From NCBI GenBank assembly GCA_046566065.1, contig JBKHXK010000029.1:1-31365 (forward strand): a stretch of DNA of 31,365 bases, read 5' to 3'. How positions within the stretch are numbered: the first letter of the stretch is position 1; every line of letters starts with the position of its first letter. A program made the position numbers and the translations under genes. This document shows, piece after piece, positions 1 to 7,347 of the stretch. This DNA is from MB1-2 sp046566065 (lineage in GTDB: Bacteria; Actinomycetota; CADDZG01; WHSQ01). Below the pieces are notes generated by a model. That model saw nothing but the letters and a program-made list of their open reading frames with translations, did no database searches and was not told the origin of the DNA.

Positions 1-11
1 GCCGTTTGCAT
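1..11 (-). CDS. Possible start of a leftward gene running out of the window
   Basis: Only three codons are visible (ATG CAA ACG, Met-Gln-Thr). The ATG sits six bases downstream of a CAGAAT -10-like box in a RecA-NDp-like promoter, the same geometry as two other genes in this window. No function can be read. Given the promoter class, a DNA-repair or damage-response product is a reasonable guess, but it is only an inference from the promoter. Confidence 0.3.
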
Positions 12-17
12 CTCCCT

Positions 18-39
18 ATTCTGGCGAGGGGGTGTGACA
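18..39 (-). promoter_or_regulatory. RecA-NDp/PafBC-like promoter reading left
   Basis: On the minus strand TGTCA (39-35) is followed after exactly 11 bases by CAGAAT (23-18), then six bases, then ATG at 11-9. The known mycobacterial consensus is TTGTCRGTG-N8-TANNNT, the same 11-base gap between TGTCR and the -10. The first -10 base is C instead of T. The upstream half (CTGTCACACCCCC) is identical over 13 bases to the promoter in front of the helicase at 31075. Confidence 0.5.
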
Positions 40-46
40 GAAAGCG

Positions 47-89
47 CGAAAAAACAGGTCCTGCGAAGAAGAATTTCTAAGTTTTTTCG
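47..89. repeat. Inverted repeat with A6/T6 arms in the thyX upstream region
   Basis: CGAAAAAAC (47-55) is repeated as its exact reverse complement GTTTTTTCG (81-89) with a 25-base loop. It lies between the leftward promoter and thyX, so it is not obviously a terminator of anything inside the window. It may be an operator, or a leader hairpin of the thyX transcript. Confidence 0.5.
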
Positions 90-214
90 TTGCCGCCGGG
101 GGTCATGCCGCTCCGAACCCGGTGTCTTTTTCCGAGTCGAGAAGCCGGGCAATAGGACGCCGACCGGATAGCTTTGGTCGGTCCGGCCGAAACACTTCGA
201 TGGAGGTCCCCGCA

Positions 215-997
215 GTGAGAGAGACGCAGCCCCAGGTCGAGCTGATCGCCCGGCCCTCGCTCGATCTGGACGCCCTGGGCCGCTTCCTGAAGTCGGTCGG
301 GGGCGAGTCGTGGCTGCAGATGCGCACGGCGGACGGACAGGAGGTCAACGACGGAGAGCTCCTGATCGAGGCGGCGGGCCGGGCCTGCTACCGGTCCTGG
401 GAAGAGGGCCTGAACCCCAACGTGACTCGCATCCGCAAGGATCAGGCGCAGTACTTCCTCAACCTGCTCGGCTCGGGCCACGGCTCGGTCCTGGAGCACG
501 CCAACTACAGCTTCATCCTCAGCGACGTGAGCCGCGTCTTCACGCACGAGCTGATCAGGCATCGAGCCGGCTCGGCCTTCTCGCAGGAGAGCCTCCGCTT
601 CGTCCGGCTCGACGAGATCCCGTTCCGGATCCCCGAGGTGATGGAGCCGCTCCGAGACAAGATCGTGTCGATAGTCGAGACCCTCGAGGACTTCCAGATC
701 GCGGCGGCCGAGCATTTCGACCTGGACGGCGAGGGCGTGCCGTTCCACGTCAAGAAAGAGATCACCTCGGCGATGCGTCGCTTGGCCCCCGAAGGTGTCT
801 CGACGGTCATCTTCTGGACCGCCAACATCCGCACGCTGCGTCACGTGATCCAGATGCGCACGCACCAGAGCGCCGAGGAAGAGCTCCGCACGGTTTTCAA
901 CCGCATCGGCGAGCTCATGGTCGAAGAGGCGCCGCTGCTGTTCGGGGACTTCGTCGTCGAAGACGGAGCGTGGACTACCGAATACCGCAAGGTCTGA
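215..997 (+). CDS. thyX: Flavin-dependent thymidylate synthase (ThyX)
   Basis: Makes dTMP from dUMP using methylenetetrahydrofolate and a flavin/NADPH hydride route; acts in the cytosol as a homotetramer in characterised members. The 260-residue product has the family signature near residues 115-128 (RHRAGSAFSQESLR) and an upstream HGSVLEH segment near 89-95. I chose the GTG at 215 because GGAGG lies eight bases upstream (202-206). An ATG at 200 and a GTG at 122 are in frame but lack a good ribosome site. Oddity: between RHR and the signature serine there are eight residues, while the textbook motif is RHR-X7-S. The C-terminal motif is also altered, reading AEEELR where many members have AQWEIR. 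It is followed after three bases by the Lgt-like gene, so the two are probably co-transcribed. Family call is firm; full activity is inferred. Confidence 0.93.
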   Translation: MRETQPQVELIARPSLDLDALGRFLKSVGGESWLQMRTADGQEVNDGELLIEAAGRACYRSWEEGLNPNVTRIRKDQAQYFLNLLGSGHGSVLEHANYSFILSDVSRVFTHELIRHRAGSAFSQESLRFVRLDEIPFRIPEVMEPLRDKIVSIVETLEDFQIAAAEHFDLDGEGVPFHVKKEITSAMRRLAPEGVSTVIFWTANIRTLRHVIQMRTHQSAEEELRTVFNRIGELMVEEAPLLFGDFVVEDGAWTTEYRKV

Positions 998-1000
998 GCG

Positions 1001-2005
1001 ATGCTCGAATGGAGCATCCTGCCGCGCATCGAGCTCGGCCCCCTTGCTATCTCACCTCATGGGATCGGCATCGCCGTCGGCTTCCTGGCCGGCGCCCAGC
1101 TCATGGTGCGCCGTTCCAAGCGCTTCGGGGGGCCGGACGAGAACGACATCTGGAACTGTCTCTTCTACGCCTTGGTGGGTTCGATCGTCGGAGCCCGCGT
1201 TGGTTACGTGCTCGGGCATCTCTCGGAGGTGACCAACGGGGGCGACGACCCTCTCGGCGTGTTCAAGATCTGGGAAGGCGGTATATCGCTGATCGGTGGC
1301 ATCACGGGGGCGGTGCTGTTCGCGTTGCCCTACATGCTTCGCCACAAGATGGGGTTCTGGCGGACGATGGACCTGGCCGCGCCGGGTTTGGCCCTCGGTA
1401 TCGTCATCGGCCGCATCGGCGACATGGTGATCGGAGATCACCTCGGCGAGCCGACCGACTTCGCGCTCGGTTGGCGCTGCAGCGGCGAGATCGGCGGAGG
1501 CGAGCCCGTTGCAGCCGAGGTCTATCGCGAAGCCTTGGAGCGGGGTACGCCGCCCTCGCTGGGGTGCTTCGATCTGACCCTCCACCAGACGGCGCTGTAC
1601 GACTTCTTCTCCACCCTGCTGTTGTTGGGCGTTCTGCTGTGGCTCGGGCGCACGGTTCGCAAACCGGGCTTCATGATCCTCACGTTCACGATCTGGTACT
1701 CGTCGATGAGGGTGATCACGGACTTCCTCCGGGTGGACAGGCGCTACCTGGGCCTGACCGGCAGCCAGCTGATGACGCTCGTCGTGGGACTCGCCTGCGT
1801 CGCCCTGCTGGCGCGTTACAGAGGCGCACCGCCCCGCTGGGCGACGCCTCCGGAGCCGCCCACGCCGGACGCGGGCGCTCCAACCGAGGCCCCCGCACCG
1901 CCGCCCGCGCCCGGCTCCGAGCCGCCGCCTGCAGCCGGTCCGCCGCCCCCAGGCGGCCCCAACGCCGAAGAAAGTGCGGAGAGTAGTCACTCCGATCCCA
2001 GATAG
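1001..2005 (+). CDS. lgt: Lgt-like prolipoprotein diacylglyceryl transferase family protein
   Basis: Family members move diacylglycerol from phosphatidylglycerol to the lipobox cysteine of prolipoproteins in the inner membrane. The 334-residue product has about seven hydrophobic segments and recognisable Lgt landmarks: HGIGIAVG near the N-terminus, EGGISLIGG near residue 90, GRIGDMVIGDHLGEPTD near 145-160, LHQTALYDF near 195, and RVITDFLRVDRRYLGLTGSQ near 240-260. Departures from E. coli Lgt are clear: the histidine of the GGxSFHGG segment is Ile, and the Asn residues of GRIxNxxNGEL are Asp or Ile, although the arginines of GRIG and FLR remain. A Pro/Ala-rich tail of about 65 residues follows the last membrane segment. 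It may be a lineage Lgt or a divergent paralogue; family call firm, activity uncertain. It starts three bases after thyX. Confidence 0.8.
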   Translation: MLEWSILPRIELGPLAISPHGIGIAVGFLAGAQLMVRRSKRFGGPDENDIWNCLFYALVGSIVGARVGYVLGHLSEVTNGGDDPLGVFKIWEGGISLIGGITGAVLFALPYMLRHKMGFWRTMDLAAPGLALGIVIGRIGDMVIGDHLGEPTDFALGWRCSGEIGGGEPVAAEVYREALERGTPPSLGCFDLTLHQTALYDFFSTLLLLGVLLWLGRTVRKPGFMILTFTIWYSSMRVITDFLRVDRRYLGLTGSQLMTLVVGLACVALLARYRGAPPRWATPPEPPTPDAGAPTEAPAPPPAPGSEPPPAAGPPPPGGPNAEESAESSHSDPR

Positions 2006-2120
2006 CGCCTGATAGTCACGCTCCGTAGCGGAAAATCCGACCCGCTCAGGCGGGAGATGGCACGATAGGCGGGGAGGCCCCAGGCGGGCTTCCGATCCGT
2101 TCAGGAAGGAGCGTGGAGAG

Positions 2121-2276
2121 ATGGCCGACACCTACAACGGCTACTGCGTGAAGTGCCGTGAGAAGCGGGACTTCGAGGGCGAGGTCAAGGAGCTGGCGAA
2201 CGGCTCCAAGGCGGCCCAGGGCGCATGTCCGGTGTGCGGGACCAAGATGACCCGCATGCTTCCGAAGAACGCCTAG
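2121..2276 (+). CDS. DUF5679-like small zinc-ribbon protein (51 aa)
   Basis: A 51-residue protein with two CxxC knuckles, YCVKC near residues 7-11 and CPVCGTKM near 37-44, separated by a short charged segment. This spacing matches the DUF5679 family of small actinobacterial and chloroflexal zinc ribbons, whose function is unknown. A purine-rich AGGAAGGA stretch (2102-2109) and a closer GGAGAG (2115-2120) precede the ATG. A hairpin terminator follows 14 bases after the stop. There are 115 bases between it and the Lgt-like gene, so it may have its own promoter. It is one of three unrelated Cys-pair mini-proteins in this window. Confidence 0.85.
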   Translation: MADTYNGYCVKCREKRDFEGEVKELANGSKAAQGACPVCGTKMTRMLPKNA

Positions 2277-2290
2277 CAGCCACAGACCTC

Positions 2291-2320
2291 GAAAGGGCCG
2301 CCCTCAGGGGCGGCCTTTCC
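2291..2320 (+). terminator. Hairpin terminator after the DUF5679 gene
   Basis: GAAAGGGCCGCC pairs with GGCGGCCTTTC across a short CTCA-type loop, with one bulged G, and ends in a short T run. It lies between the stop of the rightward gene at 2276 and the stop of the leftward thioesterase at 2337, so it could serve both strands. Confidence 0.7.
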
Positions 2321-2336
2321 GCGTCTCGGTTCCGCT

Positions 2337-3155
2337 TCATCCGATCGGCAGAGCGATCGCCAGTTGCCGGCACTGCGCGACGAGGGTGCCGTCCGGGCTC
2401 CACAGCTCACCGTCCTCCTCGAAGAAGCCGTCGCGCCCGAGCTTCGAACTCAGCCGGAAGATGAAGAAGTCGTCGGGCCCCACCCCCTCCAACGGGAACG
2501 TGGAGCGGAAGTGCATCGTGAGGTCGATCGTCGGAGCCACGACGGGCTCTGTGGCCATCGGCAGGATCACCGGCGCCCACGCGTCGAGCATGCATGCCGC
2601 CGCGGGCGCGTCGACGATCTGGGGCTCCTCGAAGCGGAGGTGGCCGCCGACGGTTGCTTTCGACGAGCCCGAGTAAGGAAGGTCCCCGATGCCCCAGCGC
2701 ATGTCGAAGTTCTCGAGGAAGCGCGGCGCGACCCCACCGGCCGGTACCTTGAAGCAGTCCGCGGGAGGTGCCAGCTCGGGTGCCGGAGCGTGGTCGAAGT
2801 CCATCCCGGTCCACGGGACGGAGAAGGCCGCCAGCGAGGTCGCCATCACTTCGCCGTTCTGCGTGACCCGCGCGCTCGTGTGGGTGATCGAGCGACCGCT
2901 GCGTTCGAGCCTGGTCTCTATCTCGATCGGGGATCCCTCCTTCGGCGCGGCGACGAAATGGGTGCTGAACGACCTCACCGGCCGGCCCGGATCGTCAACG
3001 AGCGCCGTAAGAGCTCGCAGGATGATCGCGGTCATGTAGCCGCCGTGGGGGCCGCGTATCACCCACCAACTGGGATCCAGCTCGGCGCGGAAGCGATGGT
3101 CGTCGATGCGCTCGACCGCAGAGACCTTCTCGAACATGGTCTGAGCCTCACCCAT
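2337..3155 (-). CDS. Acyl-CoA thioesterase family protein (TesB-like, double hotdog)
   Basis: The 272-residue product looks like a type-II acyl-CoA thioesterase of the 4HBT_3/TesB-like group, which hydrolyses acyl-CoA to free acid and CoA in the cytosol. Visible landmarks are RGPHGGYMTAIILRAL near 33-48, typical of the first hotdog helix, and a second hotdog near 185-265 with TIDLTMHFRSTFP and a C-terminal SPDGTLVAQCRQLA strand. The length matches the family. It overlaps the upstream LLM gene by eight bases (ATGGGTGA), so translation is probably coupled. The two genes and the divergent crotonase suggest acyl-CoA or lipid-derived chemistry. The exact substrate cannot be read. Confidence 0.85.
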   Translation of the reverse strand: MGEAQTMFEKVSAVERIDDHRFRAELDPSWWVIRGPHGGYMTAIILRALTALVDDPGRPVRSFSTHFVAAPKEGSPIEIETRLERSGRSITHTSARVTQNGEVMATSLAAFSVPWTGMDFDHAPAPELAPPADCFKVPAGGVAPRFLENFDMRWGIGDLPYSGSSKATVGGHLRFEEPQIVDAPAAACMLDAWAPVILPMATEPVVAPTIDLTMHFRSTFPLEGVGPDDFFIFRLSSKLGRDGFFEEDGELWSPDGTLVAQCRQLAIALPIG

Positions 3156-3909
3156 GGGCTTGCTCCAGGAGTCGCCGGACGGGGGCTAGGTCGAAGGGCT
3201 GCCCCACGTCGAGGATCAGATGCTCGGCCCCCGCATCCACGAACGCGTCGACGTCTTCGATGTCTTCCTCGCTGATGGTGCAGGTGCGCTCGATCTCTTT
3301 CGGATCGCGGCCGAGCTTCTCGCACCACTGGTTCAGCACCGAGTTCTTGTGCCTGAAGCGCGAGGGCGGCCGGGACGAGTTCCACATCTGCGCGTGCTTG
3401 GCGACGAGTCGCAGGGTGACCTTCTCGCCGCTGCCCCCGATCATGATCGGCAGGTCTCCGACCGGCCCGGGGTTCAGCTTCTTAAGCCTGCTCTCGATCC
3501 GAGGCAGCGCCTTGCCCAATTGCTTCAGTCTCCAGCCGGCGCTGTTGAACTCGTAGCCATACTCGGCGTAGTCCCGCTCGAACCATCCGGAGCCGATGCC
3601 CAGGATCGCCCGGCCCCCACCCAGGTGGTCGACCGTGCGGGCCATGTCCGCCAGCAGCTCGGGGTTGCGATAGCTGTTGCACGAGACCAGGGCGCCGAAT
3701 CGGGCCCGCCGGGTATCGACCGCCATCGCCGCCAACAGCGTCCAGCCTTCGAAGTGGGCGCCGTCTCTCTCGCCGTACAGCGGGAAGAAGTGGTCCCACG
3801 TCCAGATCGAGTCCACCCCCATCTCGTCGGCCTCTCTCCATGCCTCTCGAAGCTGGTCGACCGTGCAGTGCTGCGGGTGCAACGTGACCCCCACCTTGAA
3901 CCTGCTCAA
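3148..3909 (-). CDS. LLM-class F420-dependent oxidoreductase
   Basis: A 253-residue luciferase-like TIM-barrel protein. These enzymes use reduced F420 or FMN to reduce or oxidise small substrates in the cytosol. Support: the N-terminal strand FKVGVTLHPQ, SIWTWDHFFP near residue 35, RARFGALVSCNSYRNPELLADMARTVDHLGGGRAILGIGSGW near 68-109 (a typical LLM core), and LPIMIGGSGEKVTLRLVAKHAQMWN near 150-175. The start is a TTG, chosen because GGGAGG lies six bases upstream (3916-3921 on the other strand). A TANNNT -10 candidate, TAGCGT (3962-3957), lies inside the divergent crotonase gene. The cofactor is inferred from family and phylum, not seen. Confidence 0.88.
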   Translation of the reverse strand: MSRFKVGVTLHPQHCTVDQLREAWREADEMGVDSIWTWDHFFPLYGERDGAHFEGWTLLAAMAVDTRRARFGALVSCNSYRNPELLADMARTVDHLGGGRAILGIGSGWFERDYAEYGYEFNSAGWRLKQLGKALPRIESRLKKLNPGPVGDLPIMIGGSGEKVTLRLVAKHAQMWNSSRPPSRFRHKNSVLNQWCEKLGRDPKEIERTCTISEEDIEDVDAFVDAGAEHLILDVGQPFDLAPVRRLLEQAHG

Positions 3910-3923
3910 GAAGCGCCTCCCTT

Positions 3924-3929
3924 TATGGT
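3924..3929 (+). promoter_or_regulatory. -10 box for a leaderless crotonase transcript
   Basis: TATGGT fits TANNNT and lies seven bases before the ATG at 3937; no ribosome site is visible. Only 27 bases separate this start from the divergent TTG at 3909. Confidence 0.45.
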
Positions 3930-3936
3930 GCCCGTG

Positions 3937-4695
3937 ATGTCCGAGAAAGAGGTGGTGACGCTAACCCGCGACGGCGACGTCGCAACGATCCGCCTGGATC
4001 GAGCTGAGAAGCGCAACGCTCTGAACGCAGCCACGGCCAGGGCGCTGCGAGAGGCGATCGAAGAGGCATCTGGCTCTCGGGTCACGATCCTGACCGGGAC
4101 CGACAGGGCGTTCTGCGCCGGAGGGGATCTCGAGGAGCTCGCTCGGTGGAGCGAGATGGACCCGGACCAGATCGGAGCGGTCCTCTACGACTCCTTCCAG
4201 GGGATGATCCGGGCGCTGCGGGCCTCGGATTCGATCGTGATCGCGGCGATCAACGGAGCCGCGGTGGGGGCCGGGATGGATCTCGCCCTGGCCTGCGACC
4301 TCCGGGTGGCCGCCGAGGGGGTCAAGCTGGGCCAGGTGTGGGTGGGCCTCGGCGTGATCCCCGGCACGGGCGGCGCCTGGCTCACCCAGGCCCTCGCCGG
4401 GCCGACCCGGGCCGCCGAGCTGCTCCTCACGGGCGACCTGATCCGTGCCGAGGAGGCTCTGGAGATGGGGCTGGTCAACCAGGTTGTCCCCGCCGAGCGG
4501 CTGCTCGACACGGCTCGCGAGCTGGCCGCCAGGGTGCTGAAGAACCCGCCGGAGGGCGTGATCGCGAACAAGCGGGCGATGGTGGCGGCCACCCAAGCTC
4601 AGGTCGAGGCCGCTCTCGACCACGCCAAGGCGGTCCAACCGGGGCGCTTCACCTCCGCTGAATTCAAGGCCGCCGTGCGCTCGAAGCTAGGCTGA
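3937..4695 (+). CDS. Enoyl-CoA hydratase/isomerase family protein (crotonase fold)
   Basis: A 252-residue crotonase-superfamily protein acting on acyl-CoA in the cytosol. The oxyanion-hole segments are clear: AFCAGGDLEE near 46-55 and INGAAVGAGMDLALACDLRVAAE near 102-124. The first catalytic Glu of rat enoyl-CoA hydratase (Glu144, in GQPE) appears to be Trp here (GQVWVGLGVIPGTGG), while the second Glu (Glu164 equivalent, in RAAELLLTG) is kept. This favours an isomerase or another crotonase reaction over a standard two-Glu hydratase. The start at 3937 is preferred over ATG 3925 because of the -10 spacing. It diverges from the LLM/thioesterase pair. Family certain; reaction unassigned. Confidence 0.9.
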   Translation: MSEKEVVTLTRDGDVATIRLDRAEKRNALNAATARALREAIEEASGSRVTILTGTDRAFCAGGDLEELARWSEMDPDQIGAVLYDSFQGMIRALRASDSIVIAAINGAAVGAGMDLALACDLRVAAEGVKLGQVWVGLGVIPGTGGAWLTQALAGPTRAAELLLTGDLIRAEEALEMGLVNQVVPAERLLDTARELAARVLKNPPEGVIANKRAMVAATQAQVEAALDHAKAVQPGRFTSAEFKAAVRSKLG

Positions 4696-4818
4696 GACCC
4701 GGCACAGGGAGCAGGCCCCGCGGCAGGCCAAGCAATGTTCTGAGGCCCTCGGGCGTCTAGGGGGGTGCTGCCCGGCCTGGAAGCCGAAACCTTCAAGAGA
4801 CTGAGGTTGATCGACTAG

Positions 4819-6234
4819 ATGCTGTTCAACTCCATCACGTACGCGATCTTCCTGCCGGTGGTGCTGGGTCTGTACTGGGCCCTCCGCCACAGGCAACAGA
4901 ACGTGCTGCTGCTGATCGCGTCCTACATCTTCTATGGGGCTTGGGACTACCGCTTCTTGGCTCTGATCTGGATCTCGACCCTGATCGACTTCATCGTGGG
5001 GATCCTGCTGGGACGGACCGACGACGAGGCCCAGCGCAAGCGGATGTTCCTCATCTCGGTGGCCGCGAACCTGACCATCCTCGGGTTCTTCAAATACTTC
5101 GGCTTCTTCGTGGACTCATTCGTGAGCCTGGTGGGCAACTTCGGGTTGAGGCCGAACGTGGCTCTGTTCGAGATCCTCCTGCCGGTCGGGATCAGCTTCT
5201 ACACCTTCCAGAGCCTCAGCTACGGGTTCGACGTGTACCGGCGACGGATGGAGCCGACGAAGAGCCTCCTGAACTTCGCAACATTCGTTGCCTATTTCCC
5301 GCAACTGGTTGCAGGTCCGATCGAACGAGCCGCGGCCCTGCTGCCCCAGATCGAACGGGAGCGCACGCGGCCGTCGGCCGAGCAGTTCCGCTCGGGTCTG
5401 TTCATGATCCTTATGGGACTCTTCAAGAAGGTGGCGATCGCCGATGCGGTCGCCCCGATCGCGAACGACGCCTTCGGCAATGCCGGAGAGGTGAGTTCCG
5501 CGACCTTGGTTCTCGGTGTGCTCGCGTTCTCGCTCCAGATCTACGGCGACTTCTCCGGTTATTCGGACATAGCCCGGGGGAGCTCCAGGCTCTTCGGCAT
5601 CGAGCTCATGCGCAACTTCGAGCAGCCTTACCTCTCACGCAGCATCACCGAGTTCTGGCGGACCTGGCACATCTCCCTGTCGAGCTGGCTGCACGACTAC
5701 CTGTACGTGCCCCTTGGAGGCAACAAGGGTGGCAAGTGGCTCACGTACCGCAACCTCATGCTGACCATGCTTCTGGGCGGCCTGTGGCACGGCGCCAACT
5801 GGACCTTCGTGGTCTGGGGCGGCATGCACGGACTGCTGCTTGCGCTGCATCGAGCGATCGGTGGCTACGTGCCGAGAGGTAGGCCTCCGGTGCCTCGTCT
5901 CCGTGACGTCCCGGCGGTCTTGACGACGTTCATCAGTGTTGCCTTGTTGTGGATCTTCTTCCGGGCGGACTCGTTGACCGATGCATGGAACTACTTCGGC
6001 GGGCTGCTGGCGTGGCGACCCGGTCCCGCCGATGTCGACAGCGTCATGGTGATCGCCTTCTCGGTCTTCTGGGTCCTCGTCATCGATGTCTCGCAGCGGA
6101 TCACCGCCGACCATGCAGTGATCGCCCGTCGCTGGCACCCGATCCCGAGAGGTATGGCGTATGCGGTGATGTTCCTAGCGGTGGTCATGTGGAGTGGGGG
6201 AGCCGCTCAACAGTTCATCTACTTCCAGTTCTGA
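4819..6234 (+). CDS. MBOAT family membrane O-acyltransferase (AlgI-like)
   Basis: The 471-residue, multi-pass protein starts MLFNSITYAIFLPVVLGLYW, the usual N-terminus of AlgI/PatA/DltB-like MBOAT proteins. These carry acyl groups, often acetyl, across the membrane for attachment to surface polysaccharide. The family core is present: SFYTFQSLSYGFDVYRR near 132-148, FWRTWHISLSSWLHDYLYVPLGG near 277-299, and the invariant His at residue 324 in LWHGANWTFVVWGG. It sits 10 bases ahead of an SGNH-like protein, the classic partner. The 123 bases upstream show no clear ribosome site or -10 box; GAGG lies about 13 bases before the ATG. No glycosyltransferase is nearby, so the acceptor is unknown. Confidence 0.93.
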   Translation: MLFNSITYAIFLPVVLGLYWALRHRQQNVLLLIASYIFYGAWDYRFLALIWISTLIDFIVGILLGRTDDEAQRKRMFLISVAANLTILGFFKYFGFFVDSFVSLVGNFGLRPNVALFEILLPVGISFYTFQSLSYGFDVYRRRMEPTKSLLNFATFVAYFPQLVAGPIERAAALLPQIERERTRPSAEQFRSGLFMILMGLFKKVAIADAVAPIANDAFGNAGEVSSATLVLGVLAFSLQIYGDFSGYSDIARGSSRLFGIELMRNFEQPYLSRSITEFWRTWHISLSSWLHDYLYVPLGGNKGGKWLTYRNLMLTMLLGGLWHGANWTFVVWGGMHGLLLALHRAIGGYVPRGRPPVPRLRDVPAVLTTFISVALLWIFFRADSLTDAWNYFGGLLAWRPGPADVDSVMVIAFSVFWVLVIDVSQRITADHAVIARRWHPIPRGMAYAVMFLAVVMWSGGAAQQFIYFQF

Positions 6235-6244
6235 TGGAGGGTTC

Positions 6245-7345
6245 ATGACGGCATCGAAGAGGAACGGTTTCGTAACGGCTTGCAGCTTCACCGCCATCCT
6301 CGTTGCGGTGGAGTTGGCGTCGCGCATGATCGCGCCGTCGCTGCCCGTGGATCCGGGCAAGTGGCCGCGCATCGAGATCGCCTCGAAGCTCGACCAGATC
6401 CGCGACATCGCGAACAGCGGTAAGAAGGTCGAGGTTCTGTTCGCCGGCAGTTCGATGATGGCGGGCGGCATCGATCCCGTGGCATTCACCGAGGCGTCGG
6501 GGCTGAGCAGCTACAACGCGGCCTTCGCCGGACCCTCGATGCGGACGATCACTCCCTGGGTGCTGGACGTGGTCGAGCCGCTGTTGCGTCCTGATGTCGT
6601 AGTGGTCGGGATCCAGAGCCGCGAGCTGTCGGACAACGGTCCCAAGAACGAGGTCATGTACGACAAGTTCATCAACTCGCCCGGGTACAAGCAGACGAAG
6701 GGCACCGTCGCCAGCCGGCTCGAGGGCGACATCGAGCAGTTGAGCTACTTCCTCCGGTATCGGCGCGCCCTGCGAGAGCCCAGCCAACTGTTCGCCACGG
6801 ACGAGGCCTCGCAACAGGCCCTCGCCGAGACCGAGCTCCGCCAGGTGATAGGTCCCAGTGGGATGCGGATGGAGGAGCCGTCCGACTACAAGCGGCCGGC
6901 GAAGCTGATCCGAGGCCTCTACGAGAAGACCCTGGTCGACTTCGCGGTCGGCGGTCCCGAGTTCGAGGCCCTGAAGGACCTCCATGCCGGTCTCGAGGCC
7001 GAGGGCGTGGAGATGATCCTGCTGAACATGCCCGTGACCGACGACTACTGGGCGGCCCATGGCGACCCGGAGGCGGACCGCGAGGCCTATCACCGCCTGA
7101 TCGACGATTTCGTGGCCGAGACCGGGGTCACGCTGATCGACGCCGAGGATGGGTTCTCGAGCTCGGAGCCGTTCAGGGACCCCGTTCACCTCGATATCGA
7201 GGGGCGTCAGGCGATGGCGGAGGCGCTGGCCGCCTCCTGGGCTCGGATCACCGGGGGCGGCGGGGGGTTCGCCCTTTCCTGCGACGACTCCGCGGAGCCT
7301 TCCTGCACCCTGCAGCCCGGCGGCGGGCTGGCCGCGGCCCCCTAG
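6245..7345 (+). CDS. SGNH-like membrane-anchored protein, partner of the MBOAT
   Basis: A 366-residue protein with one N-terminal membrane anchor (about residues 9-28) and an extracytoplasmic SGNH/GDSL-type fold. Block I is FAGSSMMAGG near residues 61-70 (nucleophile Ser) and block V is DPVHLD near 312-317 (Asp/His). This layout matches AlgJ/AlgX/DltD-like partners that receive the acyl group from an MBOAT and put it on the acceptor. The ATG at 6245 has GGAGG four bases upstream, overlapping the end of the MBOAT message, so it is probably co-translated. The last 30 residues are Gly/Ala-rich with two cysteines and look poorly conserved. Its stop lies two bases from the stop of the convergent nuclease gene. 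Role inferred from context and motifs. Confidence 0.78.
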   Translation: MTASKRNGFVTACSFTAILVAVELASRMIAPSLPVDPGKWPRIEIASKLDQIRDIANSGKKVEVLFAGSSMMAGGIDPVAFTEASGLSSYNAAFAGPSMRTITPWVLDVVEPLLRPDVVVVGIQSRELSDNGPKNEVMYDKFINSPGYKQTKGTVASRLEGDIEQLSYFLRYRRALREPSQLFATDEASQQALAETELRQVIGPSGMRMEEPSDYKRPAKLIRGLYEKTLVDFAVGGPEFEALKDLHAGLEAEGVEMILLNMPVTDDYWAAHGDPEADREAYHRLIDDFVAETGVTLIDAEDGFSSSEPFRDPVHLDIEGRQAMAEALAASWARITGGGGGFALSCDDSAEPSCTLQPGGGLAAAP

Positions 7346-7347
7346 GG

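Noticed and set aside
310..1986. A 558-residue rightward frame over thyX and the Lgt-like gene
   Set aside because: It is Arg/Pro/Gly-rich with no motif, and lies in another frame over two clear genes; a typical GC-rich shadow.
1052..2131. A 359-residue leftward frame over the Lgt-like gene
   Set aside because: Antisense to a recognisable membrane-protein family; its product is low-complexity and unlike any family I know.
3220..3936. A long N-terminal extension of the crotonase
   Set aside because: It reads antisense through the LLM gene; the crotonase fold starts just after 3937 and the -10 spacing supports that start.
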